Shown: positions 21,561-32,069 of the stretch, piece by piece | How the letters are laid out: each line of letters begins with the position of its first letter | Position numbering within the stretch: the stretch's first letter is position 1 | Assembly: GCA_963662155.1 (NCBI GenBank) | Contig: OY759270.1 | Coordinates: 48,764,664 to 48,828,663 of the forward strand | Direction: 5' to 3' | Source: Lamellibrachia columna | Lineage: Eukaryota > Annelida > Polychaeta > Sabellida > Siboglinidae | Length of the DNA: 64,000 bases | Notes under the pieces: model-generated | Told to the model about the DNA's origin: nothing | What the model saw: the letters and a program-made list of their open reading frames with translations, nothing else | The model's database searches: none | Position numbers and translations under genes: made by a program

Positions 21561-23963
21561 TCCTTGAGGATCATTCGACAACACGAACGAGAGGTTGTGA
21601 AAATGTTACGGGGGCTGGAGAAAACGACGAGGAAGTTAGCTTGCTGGAAGAACCACCGCCATTTCAATACACGTTGTCTCCATGACAACGTAATCCCAAA
21701 GAGCCTACATATACGATCGACGGTGAAGGGAATAAAAGCGTCAACAATCCTGAGAAAAGCAGAGAAGAAATTGTTAAACATCAGAATTTCTCAGTGCCAT
21801 TTTACGGTGAACAAATTACAAGATGAAAAAGAATTGCTAGAAGCGAACCTACGTACGAAACTAACAGAAACGGAAATGGAGGAAGTGACAGCGTTCATCG
21901 AGCATGCGCACGAAACTACTTTCCGGGAAACGCGGGAAAGACAACAACGAAAATATGATCAACTGTTATCCAAACAACAACACGGAGCGGACAGTCCACA
22001 ACTAGATGACCCGGACAACATCACAGAGAGGTGGGTCATTAATCTAGCGAACAGACATTTAGACAGTGACGAAGTCAGCCTATTGAAGAAAGGTTTAAAT
22101 TTTGCGGTTACCCCACAGAACCTTCCCATAGACGATCTGATAACGACAACAGAACTAGCATGTAAGAACATCAAAGAAAAACACAGGGCCGATGGGTTGA
22201 GATGTGAGGTAGCTAAAGCCGTGATGAAACACAAAGCCAAAAAAAGAGATCTAACATATCACTGGAAGAGAGGAAAGCACTTCAAACTTTACGTAGCGAC
22301 AAGACGATCAAGATTCTACCAGCAGACAAGGGTAGAGCAACTGTGATTATGAAGGCCATAGATTACGACGCAATGATTGCTGGACTATTAGTAGACGACA
22401 CCACCTACAAGAAATTGGAAACGGACCCCACCAAAGTTTACAAAAGTAAACTAGTCAACACCATGAAAGAGTGGAAAAGAACCAAGACGATCTCAGATGC
22501 CCTATACTACAGGATCTACCCTACATCAGAAACAGTCCCAAAATTCTATGGATTGCCTAAGGTCCACAAGAACAATGTACCATTAAGACCTATAGTATCA
22601 TGTATAGGTAGCATCACATACAAGACAGCAAAGTTCCTAGCCAGCATTTTGAGCCCACTAGTTGGAAAAACAGAACATTTTGTGAAAAACAGCACACAAT
22701 TTGTAAAGAAGATCAAAGAGTTGGAAGTTCCACCAGGGAGGAAAATGGTGTCTTTTGATGTGACAGCCCTGTTCACGAGTATCCCTGTGACAGAGGCGGT
22801 ATCAGTGATAAAGGACCGACTAAACCAGGATACAACACTGAAAGACAGATGTGAACTATCAGTAAATCAGATCATCACACTGTTAGAAATCTGTCTGAAC
22901 ACCACATATTTAATTTATGATGGAGTATTCTACAAACAGAAGAAGGGAGCAGCCATGGGTTCACCGGTCTCTCCGATAGTGGCAAACCTATACATGGAAC
23001 ATTTTGAGGAAAGAGCCATCAGAGAAGCACCTCATCCTCCAGACATCTGGTTGAGGTATGTAGATGACACATTCACAGTATTACAAGAGAGCGAAGTAGA
23101 ACATTTCACACACCATCTGAATTCAATGGACGAGAACATTAAGTTCACGGTAGAACCAGAACAGGACAATACGTTAGCCTTTCTAGACACGTGTGTATGC
23201 CTGAATGATGATGGATCAACCAAGGTCAAGATATATCGGAAAGCAACCCACACGGACCAATATTTGGGATTCTAATCACCACCTAGAACACAAACGCTCA
23301 GTAGTCAGGACACTCCTCCAAAGGGCAGAAAACCTGATAACGGAAGGAGAAGACAAGAACACAGAGGTGGACCACATCAAGAAAGTGCTGAAAGCAAACG
23401 GTTACAAAACTTGGATGTTTAACACCACGCAACCAACGAGAAGGAAGGAGAACACTACCACAGAAACCAGCAGAAGACAACATGCCATAGGTCTGCCCTA
23501 CATTAGTAAACTATCAGAACAAGTAGCAAGGATTTTCAAGTCCTATAACATCCCGGTTTACCACAAACCTATCAACACCCTGAGGTCACTGGTGGTACAC
23601 CCAAAAGACAGAACAGCAAAGGCAGCAAAGTGTGGGGTAGTATATGACATACAATGCCCAGAATGTGACCAACACTATATAGGAGAAACAGCCAGAACAC
23701 TTGGCACAAGAATCAAAGAACATCTATCTTGTCGCCAACCCCTATCAGCTATAAGTGAACACAAACTGAACACAGGTCATCAGTGCTCTATGAAGGACGT
23801 CAATATTCTAGACCACGAGGAGAACTGGCACAGGAGAAAAATAAAGGAGGTGATTAACATCCACAGAAACAAACCTACGCTGAACCGAGACGTCGGCCAG
23901 GAGCTCCCACCAGTCCTACTCCAGCTTGTGTCACATGACATTGGTCATGTGACACATCCGTAA
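21561..23963 (+). pseudogene. Penelope-like polyprotein: RT plus GIY-YIG, two frameshifts
   Basis: Penelope-like enzymes prime reverse transcription at nicked DNA. The order here is an N-terminal region ('HDNVIPKSL', 'RISQCHFTVNKL'), then '[20 protein letters not shown]', the RT blocks '[20 protein letters not shown]', '[13 protein letters not shown]' (first catalytic Asp), '[20 protein letters not shown]', 'LRYVDDTF' (catalytic pair) and 'LAFLDTCV'. It then has 'HHLEHKRSVVRTLL' and the nuclease 'VVYDIQCPECDQHYIGE' with 'LGTRIKEH'. Frameshift 1 lies near an A7 run at about 22240. Frameshift 2 is at about 23262-23270, where a few bases are missing between 'TDQYL' and 'WDSNHH'. All catalytic motifs survive, so decay is recent. 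TAA at 23961. Confidence 0.92.
23927..23956. repeat. Perfect 13-bp hairpin at the end of the PLE ORF
   Basis: 'TGTGTCACATGAC', loop ATTG, then 'GTCATGTGACACA'. It overlaps the last codons before the TAA at 23961. In RNA it would be a stable stem just 5' of the hammerhead-like motif. Confidence 0.95.
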
Positions 23964-23973
23964 CTTCAGTCTG

Positions 23974-24003
23974 CTGAAGAAGACTGCGAGATGCAGTCGA
24001 AAT
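23974..24003 (+). ncRNA. Hammerhead-ribozyme-like motif in the PLE 3' region
   Basis: 'CTGAAGA' (core CUGANGA), a perfect 6-bp stem 'GACTGC'/'GCAGTC' with loop GAGAT, then 'GAAA'. Penelope-like elements are known to carry minimal hammerhead ribozymes. Here one extra base separates CUGANGA from stem II, and I could not find a convincing stem III with the UH cleavage site, so it may be degenerate or only a conserved 3' structure. Confidence 0.35.
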
Positions 24004-24057
24004 ATCCAAAACAAACTGCAAGTTTCTTGAGAGGTAATTATGATTAACAGAGAAATG

Positions 24058-25370
24058 GCTTGTAAACTTATTCAGAACATTTGGGAACAAGAGAAAGTGC
24101 CAAAAACATGAAAGCAGGAACTGATCGTTAAAATACCGAAGAAAGTGACCTTACCGAGTGCGGGAATTGGAGAGGAATTACTTTGACATATGTTCCTAGT
24201 AAAGTATTCGGAAGAGTACTCATTGACAGAATAAGAGATGGAGTTAACAGCAAGTTGAGAGACGAAGAAGCCGGTTTCAGAAGTGGGAGAGGCACAGTAG
24301 AACATATATTTATTTTGCGAAATATTATAGAACAGGTAGTGGAATGGCAGGCAACTCTATACTGTACATCATGTTTGTGGACTTTGAAAAAGCGTTTGAC
24401 TCAGTGCACCGAGAGAGTCTATGGAAAATTATGGAGAGCTATGGAATTCCACATGGTTCAAATGTTATACGAAGATAGTAAATGTGAAGTGGAATCTGAA
24501 TGGTTCAAAGTCAAAACCGGAGTTAAACAAGGAGATGTAATGTCTGGATTTATCTTCTTGATGGTAGTGAATTGGATAATGAGAAACACAACAGCAGGAA
24601 ATAAAACAGGGATAAGATGGAACTTCACTCAAAATTAGAGAACCTGGACTTTGCCAACGACTTAGCACTCATGTCATCATGCTACACACAGTATGCAAAC
24701 AAAGAAACAAAACTGAATCAATTTGCAGCAAGGACAGGACTAAGAATAAATAAAAAGAAAACTCAAGTATTTAGGAAAACAGAGTACTAGTTAAAAGATT
24801 AAGAACTATAGGAAGTGGACAAGTATAATTTGTAAAGCTAGGGTATCTTTCATGAAGTTAAAGAAAATACGGAGTTCAAATATACACACACATTTATATC
24901 TAAATTGAGGCACACACTTGTTAAATCAGTGTTGTTGTATGGAAGTGAAACATGGAAAATAAACGAAGGAGACAACAGAAAGTTAGATAATTTTTTTCAA
25001 GTGCTTAAGACGAATCCTACAAATTCGATGGCCATACGTTGTATCAAATCGAGATATTCTTGCAAAAACAAAATTGAAGACAATCAGCACCGAGGTCAAG
25101 TCAAGAAGATGGAAATGGGTAGGACATATGCTACGAATGGACAAGAACAACAAATGTGAGACGGCATTGATTTGAACGCCTGAAGGTAGAAGAAAGGTTG
25201 GTCGACCAAAGACAATGTGGCGATCAACTATTGAAAATGAAAGACGCATACTGGGGTGCAACAGCTGGAATGAAGCCAGACGTGTAGCAGCTGACAGAGC
25301 GAGCTGGAGGAGATGCACTTCAGCCTTATGGGCCACTGGGCTCGAAGAGGATAGATGAGGTGAGGTGAGG
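24058..25370 (+). pseudogene. RTE-like LINE: reverse transcriptase and C-terminus
   Basis: Continues from 21559 with 'NIWEQEKVPK', 'CGNWRGITLTYVPSKVFGRV', 'DEEAGFRSGRGTVEHIF', a catalytic block A 'FVDFEKAFDSVH' read across a frameshift, 'EWFKVKTGVKQGDVMSGFIF' (block B), 'LDFANDLALMSS' where 'FADD' is expected, 'LLYGSETWK' and the tail 'GRRKVGRPKTMWR'. The ADD to AND change and many stops show it is dead. The 3' end, near 'GATGAGGTGAGGTGAGG', lies about 280 bp from galactosyltransferase exon 1. Confidence 0.88.
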
Positions 25371-25647
25371 AAGTTGCATTGCCATCCCAAAATTTCACTG
25401 CGTTCTTGCAGTGGCTGCATTTTTGTCCATACAATACCAGGTAACGTGGCTAGTTTTGCATAAACGGTAACACCACATTAAGAAATAGGTAAAAACATGT
25501 AGTTTCACCAGTTTTTACAAACATCCCAAGAACCTCTTTTTGCCAGTAAAAACCCAACCCTTGTGATAATATAAAAACATCCCCGTAACACTTTGGTCAG
25601 CTTCACCCCAATAATGTCAACAGGCACCTGAGAGGCTGTGAACTTAC

Positions 25648-25924
25648 CCAACTTTGGCGGGACAGAGGGACACCTAATGGTGACATTCTTCTGCAGTTCT
25701 ACCAACTTCCACCTGTGAACAACGTCATCAATGGACTTCTCGACGTCGTGTCGGAGACTGGCATTATTGAGCCAGCTGGCTTGGTGGTAATCCCTAGTGA
25801 GCACGAGTCCAATGCCATATTGCAGCACAAGGAAGATGAGAACAACGATGGTGAAGATGTTGAGTATATAGCGTATACTCTTGCTACATCTACACCAAGC
25901 GGGCCACAGTGATGAGTCAACCAT
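25648..25924 (-). CDS. Beta-1,4-galactosyltransferase, exon 1
   Basis: The first ATG in this frame (25924, context 'CAACAATGG') gives a short tail 'MVDSSLWPAWCRCSKSIR', a signal anchor of about 22 residues ('YILNIFTIVVLIFLVLQYG'), a luminal stem with one N-glycosylation site (NNAS) and 'RCPSVPPKL'. That is type II Golgi topology. The donor 'TTGG|GTAAGTT' at 25648/25647 ends the exon in phase 1 after 92 codons. The next exon (3726-3494) starts with the two bases that complete a valine and 'GRL', restoring the conserved B4GALT boundary. The open frame extends upstream to 25990, but without an ATG, so I treat that part as 5' UTR. Confidence 0.88.
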
Positions 25925-27191
25925 TGTTGCTAGCACTAGCTGCAACCACAAACTGGCCGTGTCCACATGAAAGGCATCACCTACACTCAATCATAGTATT
26001 GTCTTTCATTTCTGTCACGACTGTGTTGCCATCAGATACACCTTGGTTTGGCTGATAACTGTAATCATCAAATTAATATCATATGGTAACACGAGGCCCA
26101 AAACCTTGTACACATGGTAAGCACAGCTGTTAGTTGATGTTAAATGCTTGGTTTTGTTCCGACTGTGTCCATCGAGTATTCACTGGTTTCCTGTCGTTTC
26201 ATCACAAGTTCTGTGCTGACCCATCATATCAATGTCTTGCAGTGACGCACCATCACACAGATGACAGCACCTGTGGATGAAGAAAGATATATGTGCTATG
26301 AAACGCACTATAAAACGTAAACTGACAACTAAAATACTATGTACACTGGATGAATGCTATTAAATTTGATTTGCTTATGAGTCTATCTCCATTTAGAATG
26401 TTCAGCATAATTATATGAAATGCATCAATTATTCAACAGTAACATTTACACTTGCGGTAACTGAGAAATTTGCCAGGTAAATGTGCTTAATGAAAGTTAA
26501 TGCATCACAAAACACATAGCATAACATTTTGCATCCACATTTTAGTTCTTCTGACAGAACTTTAATCAGATGCTGAATATTAATTGTTTAATAAATAATT
26601 TATTAATAATTATATAAATAATCAAACGTTCATTGAGTGTAAACAAATTAGGATAATTACTTTTGAGTTATTGAACGATGACGAGATATATAAAAAAAAA
26701 ACGCCACCACACATAACTGCTATATATGCATGTTCAGATGCCTCATTGTAATACGAGAGCAAGGTTCAAAATTGACAGTGATCTGGTGGCCAAGCAGTTA
26801 GTTGCGATCAAACCACCAAAACCCTCCTAACCAGTGATTGGCTGGTCCACTCAGGCACTAGAAAAACTTCAAGGCAATAATAAAAAATTACTTAATGTTT
26901 TCACCACCCAAAAACATAATTTTTGTGCATGGTTGTTCTACGTTGTTCTTGTTTCATTTATTTTAAAATACATGTCAATGAATCCAACACAAAAAGATCA
27001 CGGTTTCCATTGTAACTTGTAAAGCACTTGACAATGGTTGCCCTTTACACATTGTCAACGCATTAACTTCGTCCACCACCATAGTCTAACTCGTCCTCTG
27101 TGTCGGGTCATCACATAGGGATAGGATTCACCACTTTAATACGGTGTGGACTGTTCCGAAGGCACCATGTTTTTTGTCGAGTTTAGGCTAG
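25925..27191. other. Upstream of the galactosyltransferase gene; nothing recognised
   Basis: Contains the 5' UTR and presumably the promoter of the minus-strand gene, but I find no TATA box or initiator at a convincing distance. No mobile element ends or domains are visible. Confidence 0.45.
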
Positions 27192-27605
27192 GCTTGGGGT
27201 CAATTACATTAAATATCAATTCCAATTACACACCAATTACACATACCAATTCCAATTACAGTGTACACCTAAAAATACCAATTCCAAATCAAAATAACAG
27301 TATGTAAAAAGAACCACAGACAAACTCAAGGCCAAAAATAACATATATTTTAGAGTGCTCAGCTATATTTAGTTTCTGCATGTTATGGTACTTAATGGAA
27401 AACAAATAGGATATACGCAATATATTACATTTTATTGATTATTTGTAGCGAATAATTTACAACAGTCAAAAAGTTACATGATGTAACTGAAAATACTAAT
27501 TAAATTTTCACCAATTCCAATTCCTTTAAAAAGCAAAACACTAACCGATTCCAATTCTGGAATTGGCGTTTCAATTCCAATTATTGACCCCCATGTCTGG
27601 TATAC
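27192..27605 (-). mobile_element. hAT-like MITE, 'GGGGTCAAT' family
   Basis: The left end has 'GGCTTGGGGTCAATTAC' and the right end 'TATTGACCCCCATG'. In reverse complement it matches 3826-4090 block by block ('CCAATTCCAGAATTGGAAT', 'TTACATCATGTAACTTTT', 'CAAATAATCAATAAAAT'). 'CAATTCCAATTAC' is repeated subterminally. I could not define a target duplication. No transposase. Confidence 0.7.
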
Positions 27606-28609
27606 GCGGGCATTTCATGATCACGTTTTGGATGTAGCAGTCATTATTTACAAATGAGTAGTCGAAAACGTTCAGGTGTTGTCTTACTAAATATTCATTT
27701 GGTATGCAACTGCACTCGGAAACTGCTGATTGTAATGCCACATTGCATCGCTTCAACCAAGATATCCAATGTCAAGACTTCTCTCTGTGTTTTCACTGAT
27801 TTCTATTTTGAAATGAAGTTCTTTGGTATTATTTTGATTTGATCTTCATTTAAAAAAAAAAAAAAAAAAGTGTTTTAGGCATATTCAACTAATCTGATAG
27901 TTCAGCAAAGCTGCATTTGTACATGCTGTTGTCCAGTAGTGTCTTGATTTTTGGTAGTCTCTTCGCTACACATTTGCAATGCCAACTGCCCAAGCGTAAA
28001 TTGTACATGACATTAAAATTAAGTATAATAAAACTTTCGTTTTTACTGGCACTTGCAGTATGCATATTCTTTTGTTCGAGTTTGATGTTAGAGCTTACAA
28101 CTTATCCTCAGTTTGCCAAAACGTGTCCAGACCACCAGAAATTTGGCAAGACTACGTCTACTTGCTTCACTGCCCAGAAAAGTAAAATTCTACCCATGAA
28201 GACACAAATGATATATTACATATTTCTATCAATAACTTTCTTGAGGTGATTATTATGAATAATATTACCCTAAATAACTTACACTTTGAGTGACTTTTAA
28301 CAGTGTTTTGTGCTAGTGGACGTTTATAGACAGTGTTTAGTACAACCGGTTGACACTGTTGGCTGTATAGTCATTGTTTACTAATTTTCTACCTCAGAAC
28401 TTAATCAAATATCATGGATTATCAGGGATAGAATTTAGCCCAAAATTAGTGGGGGGTTCAGACACCCACTTTCCAGAATCTAGGGGTCCGCCACCAAAAC
28501 TGGGGGCCCAAAGCTGCTTACATGAAAAAAGCCATAATATAAATTTTATTGACTTGTACATTTCTGTTTGCCATCTCCCATTTGAAAAATGTGTTCCTCT
28601 CTGGCATAC

Positions 28610-28666
<57 letters not shown>

Positions 28667-28914
28667 TCAAGAGTATTAGCCATTTAAAAGGATGTCCTTG
28701 ATCGAATAACTAATAAAATAAAAAACTATTTTGGCCAATCTTGTGGACATGAACAACCAGGGCAGTGATAAAAAGGAATTTTTTTTCAATTTCCCACTGA
28801 AAATTAGCCGTTAAGTTATGAAATCTTTGCGACAGTATTACAATTGCAATAATTACTACAAAAGCCTAGAATAATTATCAAACACAAAACGTCCTAGAAT
28901 ACAACTGAGGAAAC
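27606..28914. other. Intergenic, with a (TA)n tract
   Basis: Open frames of about 60-110 codons occur, but none has recognisable features. A poly-A run lies at about 27850 and a (TA)n tract of about 55 bp at 28612-28666. Confidence 0.45.
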
Positions 28915-28922
28915 AATACCTT

Positions 28923-30624
28923 GGGTGTAGGACAAAAACCACCCCGGACAAAAACCATCTGGACAAAAACCACCCGGACTAAAACCCCCCAGACATAATC
29001 CCCCCCGGACTAAAACTACCCTGGACAAAAACCCCCTTTTTTATCTTTGAAATATTCTTTGAAAATTGTAACTATATCTTCTTATAATTTATGTATAGAA
29101 GTATAGAAAACAAGTGAAATATTAAATAATGAATGATGAGCCTTAATTTTATCCTTTGTCAGGGAGAAGCCAACCTTTAATTGTAATCCAGGCAATCAAT
29201 GATAGAAGCCACTCTCTATTGATGAATGTAATCATGTACATGAATAAAGAAATTTTTTCCTTTGTCAGGGAGAAGCCAACCTTTAATTGTAATCCCAGCC
29301 AATCAGGCAATCAATGATAGAAGCCACTCTCTATTGATGAATGTAATCATGTACATGAATAAAGAAAATTTTTCATTTGTCAGGGTGAAGCCATCTCAAA
29401 ATTATTGCATTTATATGAAAGAAAGGTCTTAATTGTAATCAGGATAATCCTTTAATCAGTCCTGAGTTCCTATAAATATGGAAGTCATATCAGTCACATT
29501 ATCACTTCTCAAAAGATATTATAAGCTACACAACTTTATTACTGAGATACTAAATATTGAATACTATGGAGATCATCAAGAGCCACAAGGGTGGTTCAAA
29601 ACTTCTATGTGGTGGTTATATGTATACCAAGAAAAAAGATAGCAAGACAACAATCCGCTGGGAATGCTCCCAAAGAGTTTCAAAAAACTGCAAGGGATCT
29701 CTCACTAGTGACTTACAGATCCAGACAACAATCCGAACTACTCCGCACAGCCATGACCCCAACCCATACACTACAGCTGCTACAAAGATCCGCTCAGTAA
29801 TCAAAGAAGCAGCTGGCACTTCCAGAAGGACTGAAGTATCTCAAGGAACACACACCTGAAGGTCTAGAACCTCTCATCGATTACTTTGATGCCACCTACA
29901 TCTCGGGATCGTATCGCCGAATCCAGCACCCAACTGGTCCAGATGGTAGCATTCCTCCAATGAAGATGCGCAGGATCGCACCAATGTTCCCACCTGAACT
30001 GTGGAACGTTCATGAGGTCACAATCAGCGGTGAATCTCGAACCAACAACATGTGCGAGGCATGGAACAACTCCTTCCGATCACTTGTTGGGTGTTCACAT
30101 CCCAGCATATGGCGTACCATTGACAATCTTCGTAAGGATCAGAATGATGCTCGCGCCGCCATTCTTCTGGATTCCCGTGGACAGCCTCTCAAGAAGCGGG
30201 TACATCGATCCACAGCACAGCTCCAGCAGAGGCTTCACAACCTCTGTACAGATATTCGCGATGGCCGCAAATCTGTTGAGGTTACCCTGAGGGGAATAGG
30301 ACACTGTATCCGCTGGAAGTAATTTTCATAGACACTGTATCCGCTGGAAGTAATTTTCATAATATATGTTGACTTTTGATATGTGTACATGTATGAATGT
30401 GTATAATTGGTTGTAAAATTATGCTATATAAAATCACCCTCACTGTATGAATGTGTATACTCATGATAATTGGTCGTATGATTCTAAATAAATACTCGCA
30501 AAAAACGTGGGTGGTTTTTGTCCAGGGTAGTTTTAGTCAGGGGGGATTATGTCCGGGGGGGTTTTAGTCCGGATGGTTTTTGTCCAGGTGGTTTTCGTCC
30601 GGGGTGGTTTTTGTCCGTAAACCC
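28923..30624 (+). mobile_element. Mutator-like (FLYWCH/MULE) element, deleted
   Basis: Ends 'GGGTGTAGGACAAAAACC' and, reversed, 'GGGTTTACGGACAAAAACC'. Flanked by AATACCTT on both sides (28915-28922 and 30625-30632). Each arm is an array of seven ~15-bp units (GGACAAAAACC and variants GGACTAAAAC, GACATAATCC), and the variants occur in the same mirror order in both arms. Inside are two ~115-bp direct repeats (about 29150-29370, 'GGGAGAAGCCAACCTTTAAT') and a broken transposase. TSD size, long TIRs and the protein together indicate the Mutator superfamily. Confidence 0.9.
29566..30322 (+). pseudogene. MULE transposase remnant: FLYWCH N-terminus and C-terminus
   Basis: ATG at 29566 starts a FLYWCH-type zinc finger: 'SKLLCGGYMY', 'IRWECSQRVSKNCKGSL' and 'TPHSHDP' supply the aromatic, W-x-C, second Cys and H-x-H positions. 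After about 29815 the reading frame changes to 'LPEGLKYLKEHTPEGLEP', 'DYFDATYISGSYRR', 'MFPPELWNVHEV' and 'GESRTNNMCEAWNNSF', the conserved C-terminal block of animal MULE transposases, ending in TAA at 30320. The whole RNase H-like catalytic core between them is absent. The element would depend on a full-length relative. Confidence 0.85.
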
Positions 30625-31007
30625 AATACCTTTGAGTGACAATAAGTCATTGTCAGCTATATATTTTGTTCACCAATCAATCACATATCATAAGTTAAAA
30701 ACATTAAATAGGTGTAGGAAGAATGTTAGTGCACAAAGAGTGCTTGATTCTGGCAGAGGACTGAGTAGCTGTATGAATTTGAAATGCCGATCCCAGGCCA
30801 ATGCATAATTTGATTGTCGTAATGCAACCTTCTTGCCCAACCATCTGTACAGTTATTGTTATGTCCTTAGTGCTTTCTCTGGCTGCCTGGCATATCACAT
30901 TTAGAGAAATAATCAGGTAACTGTCCAATCACCTTATCCATTTGTCCTTTTCACATAAGCCTATTCATTGATTCACTGAAGCAGGATAAGGGTTCCAAGC
31001 TTCTAGC

Positions 31008-31344
31008 CAGGGTTGAAAAAATCATTATTATTTTTTTAAATAAAAAAATTGGATTTTTTTATTTATTGGATTTTTTATTTATTTGATTCTGGTATACACA
31101 ATGTCATCAAATATTTGACTATCAGGCTATCTGGTGTCAATACAGCTACACAAGTGTGCGCACTTTGTGCTTTATTATTAAAAAACACACAAAACGTTGT
31201 TGATCTAGATGCTTGTAAACAATTATTTGTGTTAAACTCATATAAATCAGCGATTAAAAAAATCGGAAGTAAAAAAAAACATAAATCAATTATTTTAATT
31301 TTTTTGGAGTAATTTAAATCAATGATTTAAATCAAACAACCCTG
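31008..31344 (-). mobile_element. hAT-type MITE, 'GATTTAAATC' family, copy 2
   Basis: Ends 'CAGGGTTG' and 'CAACCCTG'. Flanks CTTCTAGC (31000-31007) and CTTCCAGC (31345-31352), an 8-bp duplication with one change. It is an inverted, shortened (337 bp) relative of 14510-15176, sharing 'GATTTAAATCA' and 'TTGTTTACAAGCAT' in reverse complement. Confidence 0.92.
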
Positions 31345-31352
31345 CTTCCAGC

Positions 31353-31980
31353 ACTAAACAGACTGTCTTTAACATCTGAATCAATCATTGCCATGTCATC
31401 ACAACCATAGCTGCCAGCCTGCCATGCTGGGTAATGTGTGAACAAAATCCAGGGGATCACACCAACTTTTCAGAGTTTTTCTCAGTTGGTAGCTAGCTTC
31501 CACACTATTGACTAAAAGTGTGAAAAACATCCTATCCTTGAGCCAATAACTAACTGTCCACCAAGCAGCAGCCGAGCAGTATAGTCTACTATGGCATAAT
31601 CAGAGTGTGTTATGTGACAGTGAAATTTTTTTCTGTTTCATTCCAATGACTATCTGAATTTCTATATCCGACTGAACTTGTGTGAGGTTAATTTAATTGG
31701 AAATTTATGAGTTAATTGTAATTTAATTAATTATACACCCATGAATTAATCTGAATCTATGTAAGTGATTCTATTTTAAAAAGTATGTTAAATGTTTAAT
31801 TGAAAGAAAATAGTACCAATGGAAAATGTAATAGTAATAGCTTGAAATGTAATAGTAATATATTACATTGCCTTCAGTATGTAATAGTAATAGAAAGGAA
31901 ACTAACTAATAGTAATTTATTACACTGCAATGTAATATACCCCAGGCCTGATATATATATAAATACATATACATATATAT
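31353..31980. other. Intergenic, nothing recognised
   Basis: AT-rich, with a local run of 'GTAATAGTAATA' repeats at about 31820-31930. It ends in short TA repeats next to the 3' end of the CR1-like LINE. Confidence 0.5.
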
Positions 31981-32069
31981 ATTTAACAAGATTTGCCATC
32001 CAAGCCAAAGGCCCAGATGGCAAGTGGACAAGGAAGCCATTGGCTTATCGAGAGTCCAACAATGTTCAT

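Larger units (their letters stand above)
21560..24045 (+). mobile_element. Penelope-like retroelement with GIY-YIG nuclease
   Basis: A 2.5-kb insert flanked by exact 12-bp duplications AACAGAGAAATG (21548-21559 and 24046-24057). It lies in the same orientation as the RTE-like LINE it splits, between 'KAD...TTEK' and 'NIWEQEKVP'. It encodes a reverse transcriptase and a C-terminal endonuclease, followed by a perfect hairpin and a hammerhead-like motif near the 3' end. I see no long terminal duplication, so it is probably a single, perhaps 5'-truncated copy. Confidence 0.93.
15185..25370 (+). mobile_element. RTE-like LINE split by three later insertions
   Basis: The pieces are collinear: 15185-15757 (5' region and start of the endonuclease, 'LYSVMKSAQLAR' and 'GQGKVKMNTGE'), 19425-20029 and 20880-21559 (rest of the endonuclease and linker), and 24058-25370 (reverse transcriptase and 'GRRKVGRPKTMW' tail). 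Removing the inserts leaves about 3.2 kb, the usual size of an RTE-type LINE. The three inserts are hAT-like (15758-19416), a hAT MITE (20030-20879) and Penelope-like (21560-24045). Each has a target duplication that lets the LINE be read through. The LINE has many stops and is inactive. Confidence 0.88.
3727..25647 (-). other. B4GALT intron 1 (21.9 kb), packed with transposons
   Basis: Bounded by donor 'G|GTAAGTT' at 25648/25647 and acceptor 'TTTCCAG' at 3727, both on the minus strand. Almost every recognisable piece inside is a mobile element or satellite: two long-TIR elements, CR1-like, RTE-like and other LINEs, four hAT-type elements, a piggyBac remnant and a Penelope-like element. No additional host exon was seen in it. 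Confidence 0.85.

Noticed and set aside
25925..25990. N-terminal extension of B4GALT exon 1 to 25990
   Set aside because: The frame is open, but the first codon there is TTG. The first ATG is at 25924 in a good Kozak context.
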